Positions 21,586 to 30,820 of a stretch of 64,000 nucleotides of DNA are shown here, piece by piece. Position numbers and translations under genes: made by a program. The DNA comes from an uncultured Shimia sp. (GTDB lineage: Bacteria; Pseudomonadota; Alphaproteobacteria; Rhodobacterales; Rhodobacteraceae). The stretch is taken from NCBI RefSeq assembly GCF_947498095.1, contig NZ_CANMJE010000005.1, positions 124,001 through 188,000 on the forward strand, read 5' to 3'. Below the pieces are notes generated by a model. The model was not told the DNA's origin and did not search any database. It saw only the letters and a list, made by a program, of their open reading frames with translations. Numbering within the stretch: the stretch's first letter is position 1; every line of letters starts with the position of its first letter.

Positions 21586-21936
21586 GTCCACCCTTCCGCT
21601 TTCTGGCCCAACTCACTGCATACAATTGTATGCAACTTGCAGGGACGTTTCATCGCCCCGTTGGATCGGGGCAGTAAAATCCGTCGCGGGTGTAGCAGAG
21701 GCTTGGCCACCTAGCAACATGGTTTGAAATATTCTGTGACGCGCCGAAAGCCCTTATTTCTAAGGTGTTGGTGCAGGTGCGACCCTTTGACTGTGACAGG
21801 ACGTGAAAAAAATGCCTGCGAAATCCCTCATTTTCGCGATTCCCGAGAAAAAATCACCCCACACTGTTAGCGTAAACAGCCCGGTTTTCGAAAATCTGAC
21901 GCCTAGGCGACTCGCTGGCGCAGAGAGCCTTTAGGG
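21586..21936. other. Intergenic region between the atp operon and a methyltransferase gene
   Basis: About 350 bases without a convincing gene. It should hold the atp promoter. Two structures stand out: a perfect 18-bp palindrome at 21617-21634, annotated separately, and CTGTT-AGCGTA-AACAG at 21864-21879, which has the TGTT-N2-CG-N2-AACA layout of LacI-family sites but an imperfect centre. Clear -35/-10 boxes were not identified. Confidence 0.5.
21617..21634. promoter_or_regulatory. Perfect palindrome upstream of atpH, candidate operator
   Basis: TGCATACAATTGTATGCA is an 18-bp perfect palindrome, 31 bases before the atpH start. Its ATACAATTGTAT core resembles sites of GntR/FadR-type dimeric regulators, but no regulator gene is adjacent. 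The position would block or modulate initiation of the ATP synthase operon. Confidence 0.6.
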
Positions 21937-22677
21937 CTAAACCGGTGCTGTCTCAGGCTTAGGCGCCAGAACACCCAGCGGTTTTTTCACCGCCTCTCGC
22001 AAGCCAGGCCCGCTGGGCGCATGTACGCGCTTGCTGGCTTCGACCATCAGAACACTGCCAGCCACCACGGGCGACACGGTTTTGCCCAAGCTTTCCCACA
22101 TCGCGCCGGTCTTGCGCCAAAAGCGTTTTTGCGAAGGGGGCTGATACAACGTGGTCCGGTGACGTTCCGGCATAAACCCATGCTGGCGCAACTGCGCCTC
22201 AAGCTGCGTGGTCGTATATGGGCGACCATATCCAAACGGTGTCTTGTCACTGCGGGTCCACATACCTGCACGATGCGGCACGATGAACAGCGCCCGCCCA
22301 CCGGGGCCCAGCGCACGGTAAGCTTCGTTCAAAAGGTCCGAAGGCCGCTCGCAAGTTTCCAGCCCGTGCATCATCACCAGCCGGTCCACACGTCCGGTTT
22401 CAATCGGCCAGAGGGTTTCCTCTGACAGAACCGACACGTTGGGCATCCCCGCAGGCCAAGGCATCACGCCTTGTGGCGCAGGCATCAACCCGATCACCCG
22501 GCGCGCGTCACCCAGATAGGGTCTGAGCAGTGGCACGGCAAAGCCAAAACCAACGACCGTCTGGCCTTTGGCCTCGGGCCACAGTTCCAGCACTTCATCG
22601 CGCACAGCCTTTTGCGCGGCCCGCCCCAGCGTGCTGCGATAGTAAAAGTTCCGCAAGTCTTGCACATCAAGATGCAT
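21937..22677 (-). CDS. SAM-dependent methyltransferase (class I fold)
   Basis: A 246-residue protein starting [37 protein letters not shown] loose Rossmann pattern follows: [28 protein letters not shown], then [44 protein letters not shown], the methyltransferase motif IV to VI region. This is the DUF-like methyltransferase often found divergent from gloB in Rhodobacteraceae; its substrate is unknown. Start placed at 22677; longer frames would crowd the divergent gloB promoter. Confidence 0.78.
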   Translation of the reverse strand: MHLDVQDLRNFYYRSTLGRAAQKAVRDEVLELWPEAKGQTVVGFGFAVPLLRPYLGDARRVIGLMPAPQGVMPWPAGMPNVSVLSEETLWPIETGRVDRLVMMHGLETCERPSDLLNEAYRALGPGGRALFIVPHRAGMWTRSDKTPFGYGRPYTTTQLEAQLRQHGFMPERHRTTLYQPPSQKRFWRKTGAMWESLGKTVSPVVAGSVLMVEASKRVHAPSGPGLREAVKKPLGVLAPKPETAPV

Positions 22678-22738
22678 TGCAACCGCCCGTCTGATCGGCA
22701 AAGCTGGTCCCAACATAACAATCACAAAGCGAAAATCC

Positions 22739-23506
22739 ATGCCTCTCGACATCGTCACCCTGCCCTGCCTGTCAGATAACTACGCTTTCCTGATCCACGA
22801 CGCTGCAAGCGGCGAGACCGCAGTGGTGGACGTGCCGGAATCCGGAGTGATCTCTGAAGCGCTGACCTCTCGCGGCTGGACCCTCAGCCACGTGTTGCTC
22901 ACCCACCACCATTGGGATCACATTGACGGGCTGACCGCTCTGTTAGAGGCCCACCCGGCCAAGGTCATTGGCGCGGCTGCCGATGCGCACCGCCTGCCCC
23001 CGCTGGATCACGCTGTTTCCGAGGGCGACAGTTTTGACTTTGGCGGTGAAACGATGGAGGTCATTGATGTCTCAGGGCATACAGTGGGTCATATCGCCTT
23101 TTACTTACCGCAGACTGGCGCAGTCTTTACTGCTGACAGCCTGATGGCTTTGGGATGTGGGCGCCTGTTCGAAGGGGATCCCGACATGATGTGGACCTCG
23201 CTGTCAAAACTCGCAACCCTACCTGCCGAGACGATTGTTTGCTCTGGCCACGAATACACCGAGGCCAATGCCCGCTTTGCCATCACCGTTGACCCGGAGA
23301 ACCCCGCGCTCAAAGCCCGGATCACTGACATCACCGCAGCACGCGCTAAGGGCCAGCCGACGGTCCCCTCAACAATGGCCGAAGAACTGGCCACAAACCC
23401 GTTCCTAAGGGCGGTTTCACCGGATGTTCAGCGGTTTTTGGGAATGACAGGCGCCCCTCCGGCGCAAGTCTTCGCTGAAATTCGCCAGCGCAAAGACAAC
23501 TTCTGA
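22739..23506 (+). CDS. gloB: Hydroxyacylglutathione hydrolase (glyoxalase II)
   Basis: Hydrolyses S-lactoylglutathione to lactate and glutathione, completing methylglyoxal detoxification. The 255-residue metallo-beta-lactamase-fold protein has the metal motif [11 protein letters not shown] near residue 55, [28 protein letters not shown] and [14 protein letters not shown], and the glyoxalase II C-terminal helix ending [14 protein letters not shown] (EIRQRKDNF). Length fits the family. Confidence 0.95.
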   Translation: MPLDIVTLPCLSDNYAFLIHDAASGETAVVDVPESGVISEALTSRGWTLSHVLLTHHHWDHIDGLTALLEAHPAKVIGAAADAHRLPPLDHAVSEGDSFDFGGETMEVIDVSGHTVGHIAFYLPQTGAVFTADSLMALGCGRLFEGDPDMMWTSLSKLATLPAETIVCSGHEYTEANARFAITVDPENPALKARITDITAARAKGQPTVPSTMAEELATNPFLRAVSPDVQRFLGMTGAPPAQVFAEIRQRKDNF

Positions 23507-23673
23507 CAGTCCCGAAAAACGCCAAAATTGGTCAATTCAGGCTTTTGTGAAGGGAAAAGTGCAAAAAGTCCTTGAAGACCGGCCCAGATAGACCAAACTT
23601 TAATGTCATGAGGCCATGGTTGTGTGGGGTCTCGTATCCCTGCAACCCCGAAACCAGAAGGAGCACCAGAGCA

Positions 23674-25998
23674 GTGCCTTCATTCTCGACGACGCTTGAA
23701 CAGGCAATCCATGCGGCGCTGGCGCAGGCCAACGAACGCCAGCATGAGTTTGCCACCCTGGAACATTTACTCTTCGCCCTTTTGGACGAACCCGATGCCA
23801 TACGCGTGATGCAGGCCTGCAGCGTTGACCTTGATGAGCTGCGCGCCACGCTGGTGACTTTCATTGATGATGATCTGTCGAACCTCGTGACGGACATTGA
23901 AGGCTCCGAAGCGGTGCCAACGGCGGCCTTCCAGCGCGTGATCCAACGCGCGGCCATTCACGTTCAATCCTCGGGTCGGACCGAGGTGACCGGGGCCAAC
24001 GTGCTGGTCGCAATCTTTGCCGAGCGGGAATCCAACGCCGCCTATTTCCTGCAAGAACAGGATATGACCCGCTATGATGCGGTCAATTTCATCGCGCATG
24101 GCGTGGCCAAGGATCCGGCCTTTGGCGAAAGCCGCCCGGTTTCCGGCGCCGACGGAGAAGACGATGCAACCGTCGAAGCGGTCGAAGGTGAAAACAAGGA
24201 AAGCGCACTGGCCAAGTATTGCGTCGATCTGAACGCCAAGGCCATCAAGGGCGACATTGATCCGTTGATTGGTCGCGACTCTGAAGTTGAGCGCTGTATT
24301 CAGGTGCTGTGCCGCCGTCGTAAGAACAACCCGCTTTTGGTGGGGGATCCCGGCGTCGGTAAAACCGCAATTGCCGAAGGTCTCGCGCATCAGATCGTCA
24401 AGGGCGACACGCCCGAAGTTCTGGCCAACACCACCATTTTTTCGCTCGACATGGGCGCCTTGTTGGCAGGCACCCGCTATCGCGGTGATTTTGAAGAACG
24501 TCTCAAGGCTGTTGTGACCGAACTGGAAGAGCATCCGGACGGTGTTCTGTTCATCGACGAAATTCACACTGTCATCGGTGCGGGCGCTACGTCAGGCGGC
24601 GCAATGGACGCGTCCAACCTGCTGAAACCTGCGTTGCAGGGCGGCAAGCTGCGCACAATGGGGTCGACCACCTACAAAGAATTCCGCCAGCACTTTGAAA
24701 AGGATCGCGCGCTGAGCCGTCGATTCCAGAAAATCGACGTGGCAGAGCCTTCGGTAGAGGACACGATCAAGATCCTGCGCGGGCTCAAACCCTATTTCGA
24801 AGAGCATCACGGCGTGAAATTCACGGCTGATGCGATCAAGACCGCAGTGGAACTTTCCGCGCGCTACATGAACGACCGCAAACTGCCCGACAAAGCCATC
24901 GACGTCATTGACGAAGCTGGCGCGGCGCAGCATCTCGTGGCCGCCTCAAAACGGCGCAAGACCATCGGCGTGAAAGAAATTGAGGCTGTCGTGGCCAAGA
25001 TCGCCCGCATCCCGCCCAAGAACGTGTCAAAAAACGATGCCGAGGTGCTGAAAGACCTCGAACGCTCGCTGAAACGCGTGGTGTTTGGTCAGGACAACGC
25101 CATCGAGGCCCTCTCCAGCGCCATCAAACTGGCCCGCGCCGGCTTGCGTGAACCTGAAAAACCCATCGGCAACTATCTGTTTGCCGGACCGACCGGCGTC
25201 GGTAAGACCGAAGTCGCCAAGCAATTGGCCGACACTCTGGGTGTGGAACTGTTGCGCTTTGACATGTCGGAATACATGGAGAAACACGCAGTCTCCCGTC
25301 TGATTGGCGCGCCTCCGGGCTATGTCGGCTTCGATCAGGGTGGCCAGCTGACCGACGGCGTCGATCAGCACCCGCATTGCGTGCTCTTGCTTGATGAGAT
25401 CGAAAAGGCCCACCCGGATGTCTACAACATCCTTCTGCAGGTGATGGATCACGGCACGCTCACCGACCACAACGGGCGCACCGTTGATTTCCGCAACGTG
25501 ATCCTGATCATGACCTCGAACGCCGGGGCTATGGAGCAGGCCAAGTCGGCGATCGGCTTTGGTCGCGACCGTCGCGAGGGTGAAGACACCGCTGCGATCG
25601 AGCGCACGTTTACGCCGGAATTCCGCAATCGTCTGGACGCGGTGATCTCATTTGCGCCGCTGCCCAAGGCCGTCATCATGCAAGTGGTTGAAAAGTTCGT
25701 TCTGCAACTCGAAGCGCAGCTGATGGATCGCAACGTCACCATCGAACTCACGCCCAAAGCCGCAGCCTGGCTGGGCGACCGGGGGTATGACGACAAGATG
25801 GGCGCGCGCCCATTGGCCCGTGTCATTCAGGAGCACATCAAAAAGCCCCTGGCCGAAGAACTGCTGTTTGGTGAGCTGGCCAAAGGTGGTGTGGTCAAAG
25901 TGACCGTCAAGGCGGGTGAGTTGAAACTCGAACTCAGCGGACCGGACAAACCCCGCATCACGGGTAAGAAGAAACCTCCGCTTTTGACCGCGGAATAA
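23674..25998 (+). CDS. clpA: ATP-dependent Clp protease ATP-binding subunit ClpA
   Basis: Hexameric AAA+ unfoldase that feeds substrates to ClpP. The 774-residue protein has the Clp N-domain (PSFSTTLEQAIHAALAQANERQHEFATLEHLLFALL), the first AAA module (GDPGVGKTA, about residues 224-232) and the second (GPTGVGKTE, about 506-514), with no ClpB-type middle coiled coil. The GTG at 23674 is chosen because AAGGAG lies 10 bases before it; the longer frame upstream lacks a family N-terminus. No clpS is adjacent. CTTGAA at 23571 could be a heat-shock -35, but no matching -10 was found. Confidence 0.95.
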   Translation: MPSFSTTLEQAIHAALAQANERQHEFATLEHLLFALLDEPDAIRVMQACSVDLDELRATLVTFIDDDLSNLVTDIEGSEAVPTAAFQRVIQRAAIHVQSSGRTEVTGANVLVAIFAERESNAAYFLQEQDMTRYDAVNFIAHGVAKDPAFGESRPVSGADGEDDATVEAVEGENKESALAKYCVDLNAKAIKGDIDPLIGRDSEVERCIQVLCRRRKNNPLLVGDPGVGKTAIAEGLAHQIVKGDTPEVLANTTIFSLDMGALLAGTRYRGDFEERLKAVVTELEEHPDGVLFIDEIHTVIGAGATSGGAMDASNLLKPALQGGKLRTMGSTTYKEFRQHFEKDRALSRRFQKIDVAEPSVEDTIKILRGLKPYFEEHHGVKFTADAIKTAVELSARYMNDRKLPDKAIDVIDEAGAAQHLVAASKRRKTIGVKEIEAVVAKIARIPPKNVSKNDAEVLKDLERSLKRVVFGQDNAIEALSSAIKLARAGLREPEKPIGNYLFAGPTGVGKTEVAKQLADTLGVELLRFDMSEYMEKHAVSRLIGAPPGYVGFDQGGQLTDGVDQHPHCVLLLDEIEKAHPDVYNILLQVMDHGTLTDHNGRTVDFRNVILIMTSNAGAMEQAKSAIGFGRDRREGEDTAAIERTFTPEFRNRLDAVISFAPLPKAVIMQVVEKFVLQLEAQLMDRNVTIELTPKAAAWLGDRGYDDKMGARPLARVIQEHIKKPLAEELLFGELAKGGVVKVTVKAGELKLELSGPDKPRITGKKKPPLLTAE

Positions 25999-26966
25999 TG
26001 CTTGTCCGCACCGCGGCTCTGATATCTGCGCTCGCAGCCTTCCCGGCTGCGGGCGCACCCGTTTTAGAGCAGCCCATCGACTGCGTTCTGGGTGAAACCT
26101 GTTACATCCAAAACTACGTCGACAGTGACCCGTCTGAGAAATGGTCGGATTTTGCCTGTGGCGGCCTGAGTTATGATGGCCATAAGGGCACGGATTTTGC
26201 CCTGCCTACGCACAGTGACATACAGCGCGGCGTTGATGTTCTGGCTGCCGCGGCTGGCACCGTTGTCGGAACGCGTGACGGCATGGCCGACGCAATCCTG
26301 ACGCCGGATCAGTTAGACAGCGTCAACGGCCGCGAATGCGGCAATGGGGTGGCGATCGATCATGGCGACGGCTGGGTCACGCAGTACTGTCACATGAAAC
26401 GCGGCAGCATCTTGGTTACCAAGGGCGACAGCGTGGCTACGGGCGCTCCGTTGGGCCAGGTTGGGCTGAGTGGCAAAACCCAATTCCCGCATGTGCACAT
26501 GTCTTTGCGCCACGATGGACAGGTGATTGACCCCTTCGCGCCCACGCGCTCTGGCGCCGACTGCAGCACTGAGCCGCAAGAAACCTTGTGGAAGGATGAT
26601 CCGGGCTATGTTGCCGGGGGTATTATCCGCTTGGGATTTGCAACCGAGGTGCCAAGTTTTGATGATGTAAAGTCCGGCGCAGCAGGCATGGACAGCCTCA
26701 GCGAGGATGATCCGGCCTTGGTTCTTTTTGTCCAAGCCTTTGGCAGCCGAACGGTTGACGAGATCAGCATTGAAATCAACGGCCCAGATGGGTTTCGCGT
26801 CACGTACCTGGGAGACGTTGAAAAACCAAAGGTGCTGTATTTTCGCGCCGCCGGAAAAAAACGCCCGCCAAATGGCTGGGCCCGTGGCACGTATCGAGGG
26901 GCAGTAACCCTAATCCGAGATGGCCAAGCCTACGCCACAGAGGAAAAAACCCTCAAACGGAATTGA
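25998..26966 (+). CDS. M23 (LytM-type) family metallopeptidase, secreted
   Basis: A 322-residue exported protein with a signal peptide (first ~19 residues, LISALAAFPAAGA). The LytM zinc site is complete: H62-x3-D66 in GHKGTDF and the HxH pair H165/H167 in FPHVHMSLRHDG, with H132 nearby. The fold cleaves peptidoglycan cross-links or, when degenerate, activates amidases; here all ligands are present. The ATG overlaps the clpA stop by one base. A C-terminal ~120-residue beta-rich domain is unassigned. Confidence 0.88.
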   Translation: MLVRTAALISALAAFPAAGAPVLEQPIDCVLGETCYIQNYVDSDPSEKWSDFACGGLSYDGHKGTDFALPTHSDIQRGVDVLAAAAGTVVGTRDGMADAILTPDQLDSVNGRECGNGVAIDHGDGWVTQYCHMKRGSILVTKGDSVATGAPLGQVGLSGKTQFPHVHMSLRHDGQVIDPFAPTRSGADCSTEPQETLWKDDPGYVAGGIIRLGFATEVPSFDDVKSGAAGMDSLSEDDPALVLFVQAFGSRTVDEISIEINGPDGFRVTYLGDVEKPKVLYFRAAGKKRPPNGWARGTYRGAVTLIRDGQAYATEEKTLKRN

Positions 26967-28904
26967 TTACCGTTCTGTCAGCTTGATCTCGATGCGGCGG
27001 TTCTTGGCCCGCGCTTCAGGTGTATCTGCGGGATCGAGGGGCTGGAACTCGCCAAATCCATTGGCCGACAAACGCCCCGGTGGAATCCCCAGATCGTCGG
27101 ACATAAAGCGCACCACGGACAGCGCGCGCCCCTGACTGAGCTCCCAATTGTCCGAGTACTTACCGGGGCTAAAGAAGGCCTGATTGTCGGTGTGGCCATC
27201 AACCCGGATGATCCAGTCGATACCTTCGGGAATGTCATCAGAGACTCGCTGAAGGATGGCTGCAACCTTGGCAATCTCGCGCTCGCCATCTGCCGAGAGA
27301 TCGGCGCTGCCGATGTCGAACAGCACTTCGGACGAAAACACAAACCTGTCGCCGACAATTCGAACGCCTTCCTGATTGGCCAATACTTCGCGCAGGCGCC
27401 CAAAGAATTCGGACCGGAACTTTTCTAGATCCTTGGCTTCGGCCTCCAGCCGTTTGCGCTCGGCCTCTTCCAACTCACGGCGTTTGCGCTCTTCGGCAGC
27501 GGCACGGGCCAACGCGGTATTGAGGTCTGATCCCAAGGACTGAAGCTGTATCTGCGCCGCCGCATCACGCACTTTGGCGTCATCCAACAAGGCTTGCAGG
27601 CTGGAAAGCTGTGTCCGCAAAGAGGCGACCTGCTGATTCAGCAAGGCCACGTCACGTTGGCTGCCGGCAGAACGGGCCTCTTGCTCTGCAAGCGCCTGAT
27701 TGGCCGCTGCCAACAGGGTCGCGCGTTCTTCCGCCGACGTCAGCGCATCATCGGCCGATTGTTCCGCAGCAAGTTTGGCGGCCAGTGCCTGAGCCAATTG
27801 ACGTTGAATGTCTTCGGCCTCTGAGAATTTCGCGTTCACCTCAGATTGCGCTGTGTCCAAAGCCAGTTGCAGTGCGGCCATTTCGGCCAATTGACGGGCC
27901 AGATCATCGTCTTTCTGCGCCAATTGGGTTTGCGATTGGTCAAGATCGCTCATCGCGGCCTCAAGCGTCGCCAGTGTCTTGGCTAAATCCGCTTCGGCAG
28001 TCTCTCCGGACAGCAACGCCGCAGCCAGTTTGGCGGTCAAATCGCTGCGTGCGGCATCGGCGGCGGCCAACATCGTCAGGGTTTCTTCGGCGCGTTTGCG
28101 TTGCGCTTCCAAGGCCAACGTCATCGCGGTCAACTCGGCATCCGCATCCTGCAACTTCTGGCGCAGCGCCTCGGCGGCGGCGGCCTCGGCCAGACGCGCA
28201 ATTTCTTCTTCGCTCAGCGCGGCCTGCAACTCGGTCACACGATCCGTCAACGCGGCATTGGCTGCATCACGATCCGCCTGCTCCCGGTTAAGGTCGGCAA
28301 TCATCGCTTCGAGAGCTTCGCGACGCGCGGCGGCCAGACGCGCGGCCTCGGTCTGGGCATCGATCTCGGAACGCGCCGACGCCAAAGCCAGGTTCAGGGC
28401 ATCCTGTTCGCTCAAAAGCTGGTCGCGCAGTTGCTCAAGCGTTTCGCGCTGCCCTTCAAGATCGGCAATCGTGCCCAAGGCCGTATCACGCTCAGACAAA
28501 AGCGCTGCGACCTGCGCCTCAAAACTTGTGATCCGGGTGCGCGCCTGGGCCAGCTCACTTTCACGCGTTGCCAGGTTTGTGGTCAGGGTGGCGATAAGGG
28601 CAGATTGGCGAACAGCCTCGGCGCGCTCATCTGCCAGCGTGGCACGCAAACCACCAACTTGGGTTTCTAAGGTCGCCGTGCGGTCCCGCTCTAATCCAAG
28701 GGCCTGCGCCAAGGCGGCAACCTCGGTGGAAAGAGCATCCAACTCACTTTCCTGACCTGTAATGGTTTCGCGCAGTACAAACTGCATCACCATAAAGATG
28801 GTCAGCACGAACATCAGCACCAGCAAGAGGCCAGTCATCGCATCGACAAAGCCGGGCCAGATTGAGGCCTGGAACCGCTGTCCTGTGCGCCGTGAAAGGG
28901 CCAT
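26967..28904 (-). CDS. MotB/OmpA-type peptidoglycan-binding protein with long coiled coil
   Basis: A 645-residue inner-membrane-anchored protein. One transmembrane helix near the N-terminus (residues ~18-43) carries an aspartate at 21 (FVDAMTGLLLVLMF), placed like the proton-binding Asp of MotB. Residues ~50-490 are an alanine- and glutamate-rich coiled coil, long enough to span the periplasm. The C-terminal OmpA domain has VLFDIGSADLS, VDGHTDNQAF, NWELSQGRALSVVRFM and NRRIEIKL. It follows its ExbB-like partner by two bases, so the two form an ion-driven motor-like complex by inference. Confidence 0.83.
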   Translation of the reverse strand: MALSRRTGQRFQASIWPGFVDAMTGLLLVLMFVLTIFMVMQFVLRETITGQESELDALSTEVAALAQALGLERDRTATLETQVGGLRATLADERAEAVRQSALIATLTTNLATRESELAQARTRITSFEAQVAALLSERDTALGTIADLEGQRETLEQLRDQLLSEQDALNLALASARSEIDAQTEAARLAAARREALEAMIADLNREQADRDAANAALTDRVTELQAALSEEEIARLAEAAAAEALRQKLQDADAELTAMTLALEAQRKRAEETLTMLAAADAARSDLTAKLAAALLSGETAEADLAKTLATLEAAMSDLDQSQTQLAQKDDDLARQLAEMAALQLALDTAQSEVNAKFSEAEDIQRQLAQALAAKLAAEQSADDALTSAEERATLLAAANQALAEQEARSAGSQRDVALLNQQVASLRTQLSSLQALLDDAKVRDAAAQIQLQSLGSDLNTALARAAAEERKRRELEEAERKRLEAEAKDLEKFRSEFFGRLREVLANQEGVRIVGDRFVFSSEVLFDIGSADLSADGEREIAKVAAILQRVSDDIPEGIDWIIRVDGHTDNQAFFSPGKYSDNWELSQGRALSVVRFMSDDLGIPPGRLSANGFGEFQPLDPADTPEARAKNRRIEIKLTER

Positions 28905-28906
28905 GC

Positions 28907-30127
28907 TCAGCCCCCCTCGCCGCCCGTATCAGGGGGACGTTTCTTGCCGCCGGCATCTTTGCGCGCGTCCCGCAAGGATTGCTTTAGCATCCGGGTCATG
29001 GCGGCCAGATCGGTTCGCAGTTCGGCCATGCTTTCTTGGCGCCCAGCCGAAATCTCCTCGAGAATACGCAACATTTGAACATCAATAGACCGCAGACGCA
29101 TCCGGCTTTCGGCGTCAATGCCATGTTCACCTTCATCTCGCAGTTCCAGAGCGTGGATCAGCCGTTCCTGTCCTTCCGCGACACGCAACAGCGCCTGCGT
29201 CGTTGGCGCCTGCGTTTCCATGCGGTCCGTCATCCCCTGCAATGCCGTCACGAGGCTTTCTAGCTTGCTGTCAAGCTCAGCACCACGCGCATCAGATTGC
29301 GTGAACATCGATTGCAGACCCTGCATCTGCTGGGTCATGTGATCCAGGACATTGGCCATTGCCGAATGCTCGATCCCACCATCGCCATCACCAGTCGAAA
29401 AACTCAGGCGCGTGATGGTACTCAACCACTCTTCCAGCTCGCGGTAGAACCGGTTTTGCCCGTGGCCCGCGAACAGCTCCAGCAGGCCAACTATCAGCGA
29501 TCCCGCCAACCCCAGTAAGGACGAGGCAAAGGCGATGCCCATGCCCCCCAGCTGGCTTTTCAGCCCCGTTATCAGGCGCGAAAACACCTCTTCCCCGCCT
29601 TCGCCTTCTTTCGGGGCAAGGCTCCCAATGGTGTCCACCAATGCAGGAACCGTTGTTGCCAAGCCGTAAAAAGTTCCCAAAAGGCCTAAGAAAATCAACA
29701 TGTTGACCAGATATCGCGTGATTTCCCGGCTTTCTTCAATCCGGGTGGCGACTGAATCCAGAATAGACCGAGTCGAGGTTGCACCAATTTGGGACCGCGC
29801 TGACCGCGACCGCAACATCGCCGCCAAAGGCGCCAGCAAAGATGGGGCGCTGGACACATCTCCACCCTCACGGCCTGCGGCAAAATCCTCGATCCAACGC
29901 ACCGAATTGATCAGAGAGAACACCTGTCCAAAACAGGCCAGAACACCGATCACAAAAACCATGGCAATAAAGCCATTGAGATATGGGTTCGCTTGGAACA
30001 CCGGCATCACACTTGGCAGGGCAAAATACCCAAGTGCCCCGGTCAGCCCCAAAACGATCAACATCATCATGATCTGGCGGAACGGATGAGAGAAATGCGG
30101 CTCGACTTCGCGGTCCGGCTGGTCCAT
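28907..30127 (-). CDS. MotA/TolQ/ExbB-like proton-channel protein
   Basis: A 406-residue membrane protein starting at the ATG at 30127 behind AGGAGC; a GTG at 30145 is less likely. Four hydrophobic helices (about 20-38, 50-70, 138-160, 195-220) include LIFLGLLGTFYGLATTV and GMGIAFASSLLGLAGSLIVG, the paired helices that line the ion path in TolQ/ExbB/MotA. A long charged cytoplasmic C-terminal tail follows. The adjacent gene encodes the Asp-bearing, peptidoglycan-binding subunit. Substrate or output is unknown; no defence nuclease or helicase genes accompany it. Confidence 0.83.
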   Translation of the reverse strand: MDQPDREVEPHFSHPFRQIMMMLIVLGLTGALGYFALPSVMPVFQANPYLNGFIAMVFVIGVLACFGQVFSLINSVRWIEDFAAGREGGDVSSAPSLLAPLAAMLRSRSARSQIGATSTRSILDSVATRIEESREITRYLVNMLIFLGLLGTFYGLATTVPALVDTIGSLAPKEGEGGEEVFSRLITGLKSQLGGMGIAFASSLLGLAGSLIVGLLELFAGHGQNRFYRELEEWLSTITRLSFSTGDGDGGIEHSAMANVLDHMTQQMQGLQSMFTQSDARGAELDSKLESLVTALQGMTDRMETQAPTTQALLRVAEGQERLIHALELRDEGEHGIDAESRMRLRSIDVQMLRILEEISAGRQESMAELRTDLAAMTRMLKQSLRDARKDAGGKKRPPDTGGEGG

Positions 30128-30214
30128 TGGGACAGCTCCTGACACATTGTTTTTTCTGGGGCTACCCTACTGTTTCAACAGGCAGGTGCCAAGAACTTAT
30201 CAAGCATGGCGATT

Positions 30215-30754
30215 TCAGTCAGCGGAACCGGCTGTTAGGGTTTGAACGCGTTTGGACAACCAATCCAGATCGCTGTCTTCGATGCCCAACTCAAACAGGT
30301 GGCTGGCGGTGTTGTGAAGGTACTCGGTGTTCGGTCCTCGCCCGCCCACGGCGGTTGAGATGATTTGAGCCTGCTCTTCCAGTTCCAGATGGCAATATTG
30401 CACATGATGCGGGTCAATCACGTAGGTCACGGCTTCAACCCGACGCCCATCGGCCAGATCAACATGCAGCATTTTCTCCAGATAGGCCGAAGACACCAGT
30501 TCCCGCTCTCGCAACTCGGCAAGTGTCTGGTCTTCATGGCCATCTTCAACCAGCAGGGCCAATCCCTGACAATGGGCGCGCTCATCCGCATCCAGCGCCA
30601 GCACAAGGCCGGGATCTTCTTCGGTGCCACGATGATGGATTGAGCGCATGCAAAAGCTGCGGTGCCACCCCGGCAGGGTCGCAACTTTCTTTTCGCGATA
30701 CGCAAAGCCCGGATTCCACAAAAGCGATCCGTATCCGAACACCCACATCGTCAT
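30215..30754 (-). CDS. Gamma-glutamylcyclotransferase, ChaC type
   Basis: Predicted to cleave glutathione to 5-oxoproline and Cys-Gly. The 179-residue protein starts with the diagnostic VFGYGSLLWNPGF and has GWHRSFCMRSIHHRGTEEDPGLVLAL and ELVSSAYLEKML, where the catalytic glutamate of the family is expected, ending NTASHLFELGIEDSDLDWL. Length and motifs fit the glutathione-specific ChaC group. Same strand as, and 87 bases upstream of, the ExbB-like gene. Confidence 0.9.
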   Translation of the reverse strand: MTMWVFGYGSLLWNPGFAYREKKVATLPGWHRSFCMRSIHHRGTEEDPGLVLALDADERAHCQGLALLVEDGHEDQTLAELRERELVSSAYLEKMLHVDLADGRRVEAVTYVIDPHHVQYCHLELEEQAQIISTAVGGRGPNTEYLHNTASHLFELGIEDSDLDWLSKRVQTLTAGSAD

Positions 30755-30820
30755 GTCTCTGGCCCTTCAGGTTTTGCGCGTTTAAACACCAATCAGTGAT
30801 CGGGGAAAAGGGCCTGTGTA

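Noticed and set aside
23507..23673. RpoH-dependent promoter for clpA
   Set aside because: CTTGAA at 23571 fits a -35, but nothing resembling the -10 lies at the expected distance; also no clpS gene in this interval.
26967..30127. Zorya anti-phage system
   Set aside because: The membrane pair is ZorAB-like in outline, but there is no ZorC/ZorD or ZorE gene nearby, the long coiled coil is in the B subunit, and the surroundings are housekeeping genes.
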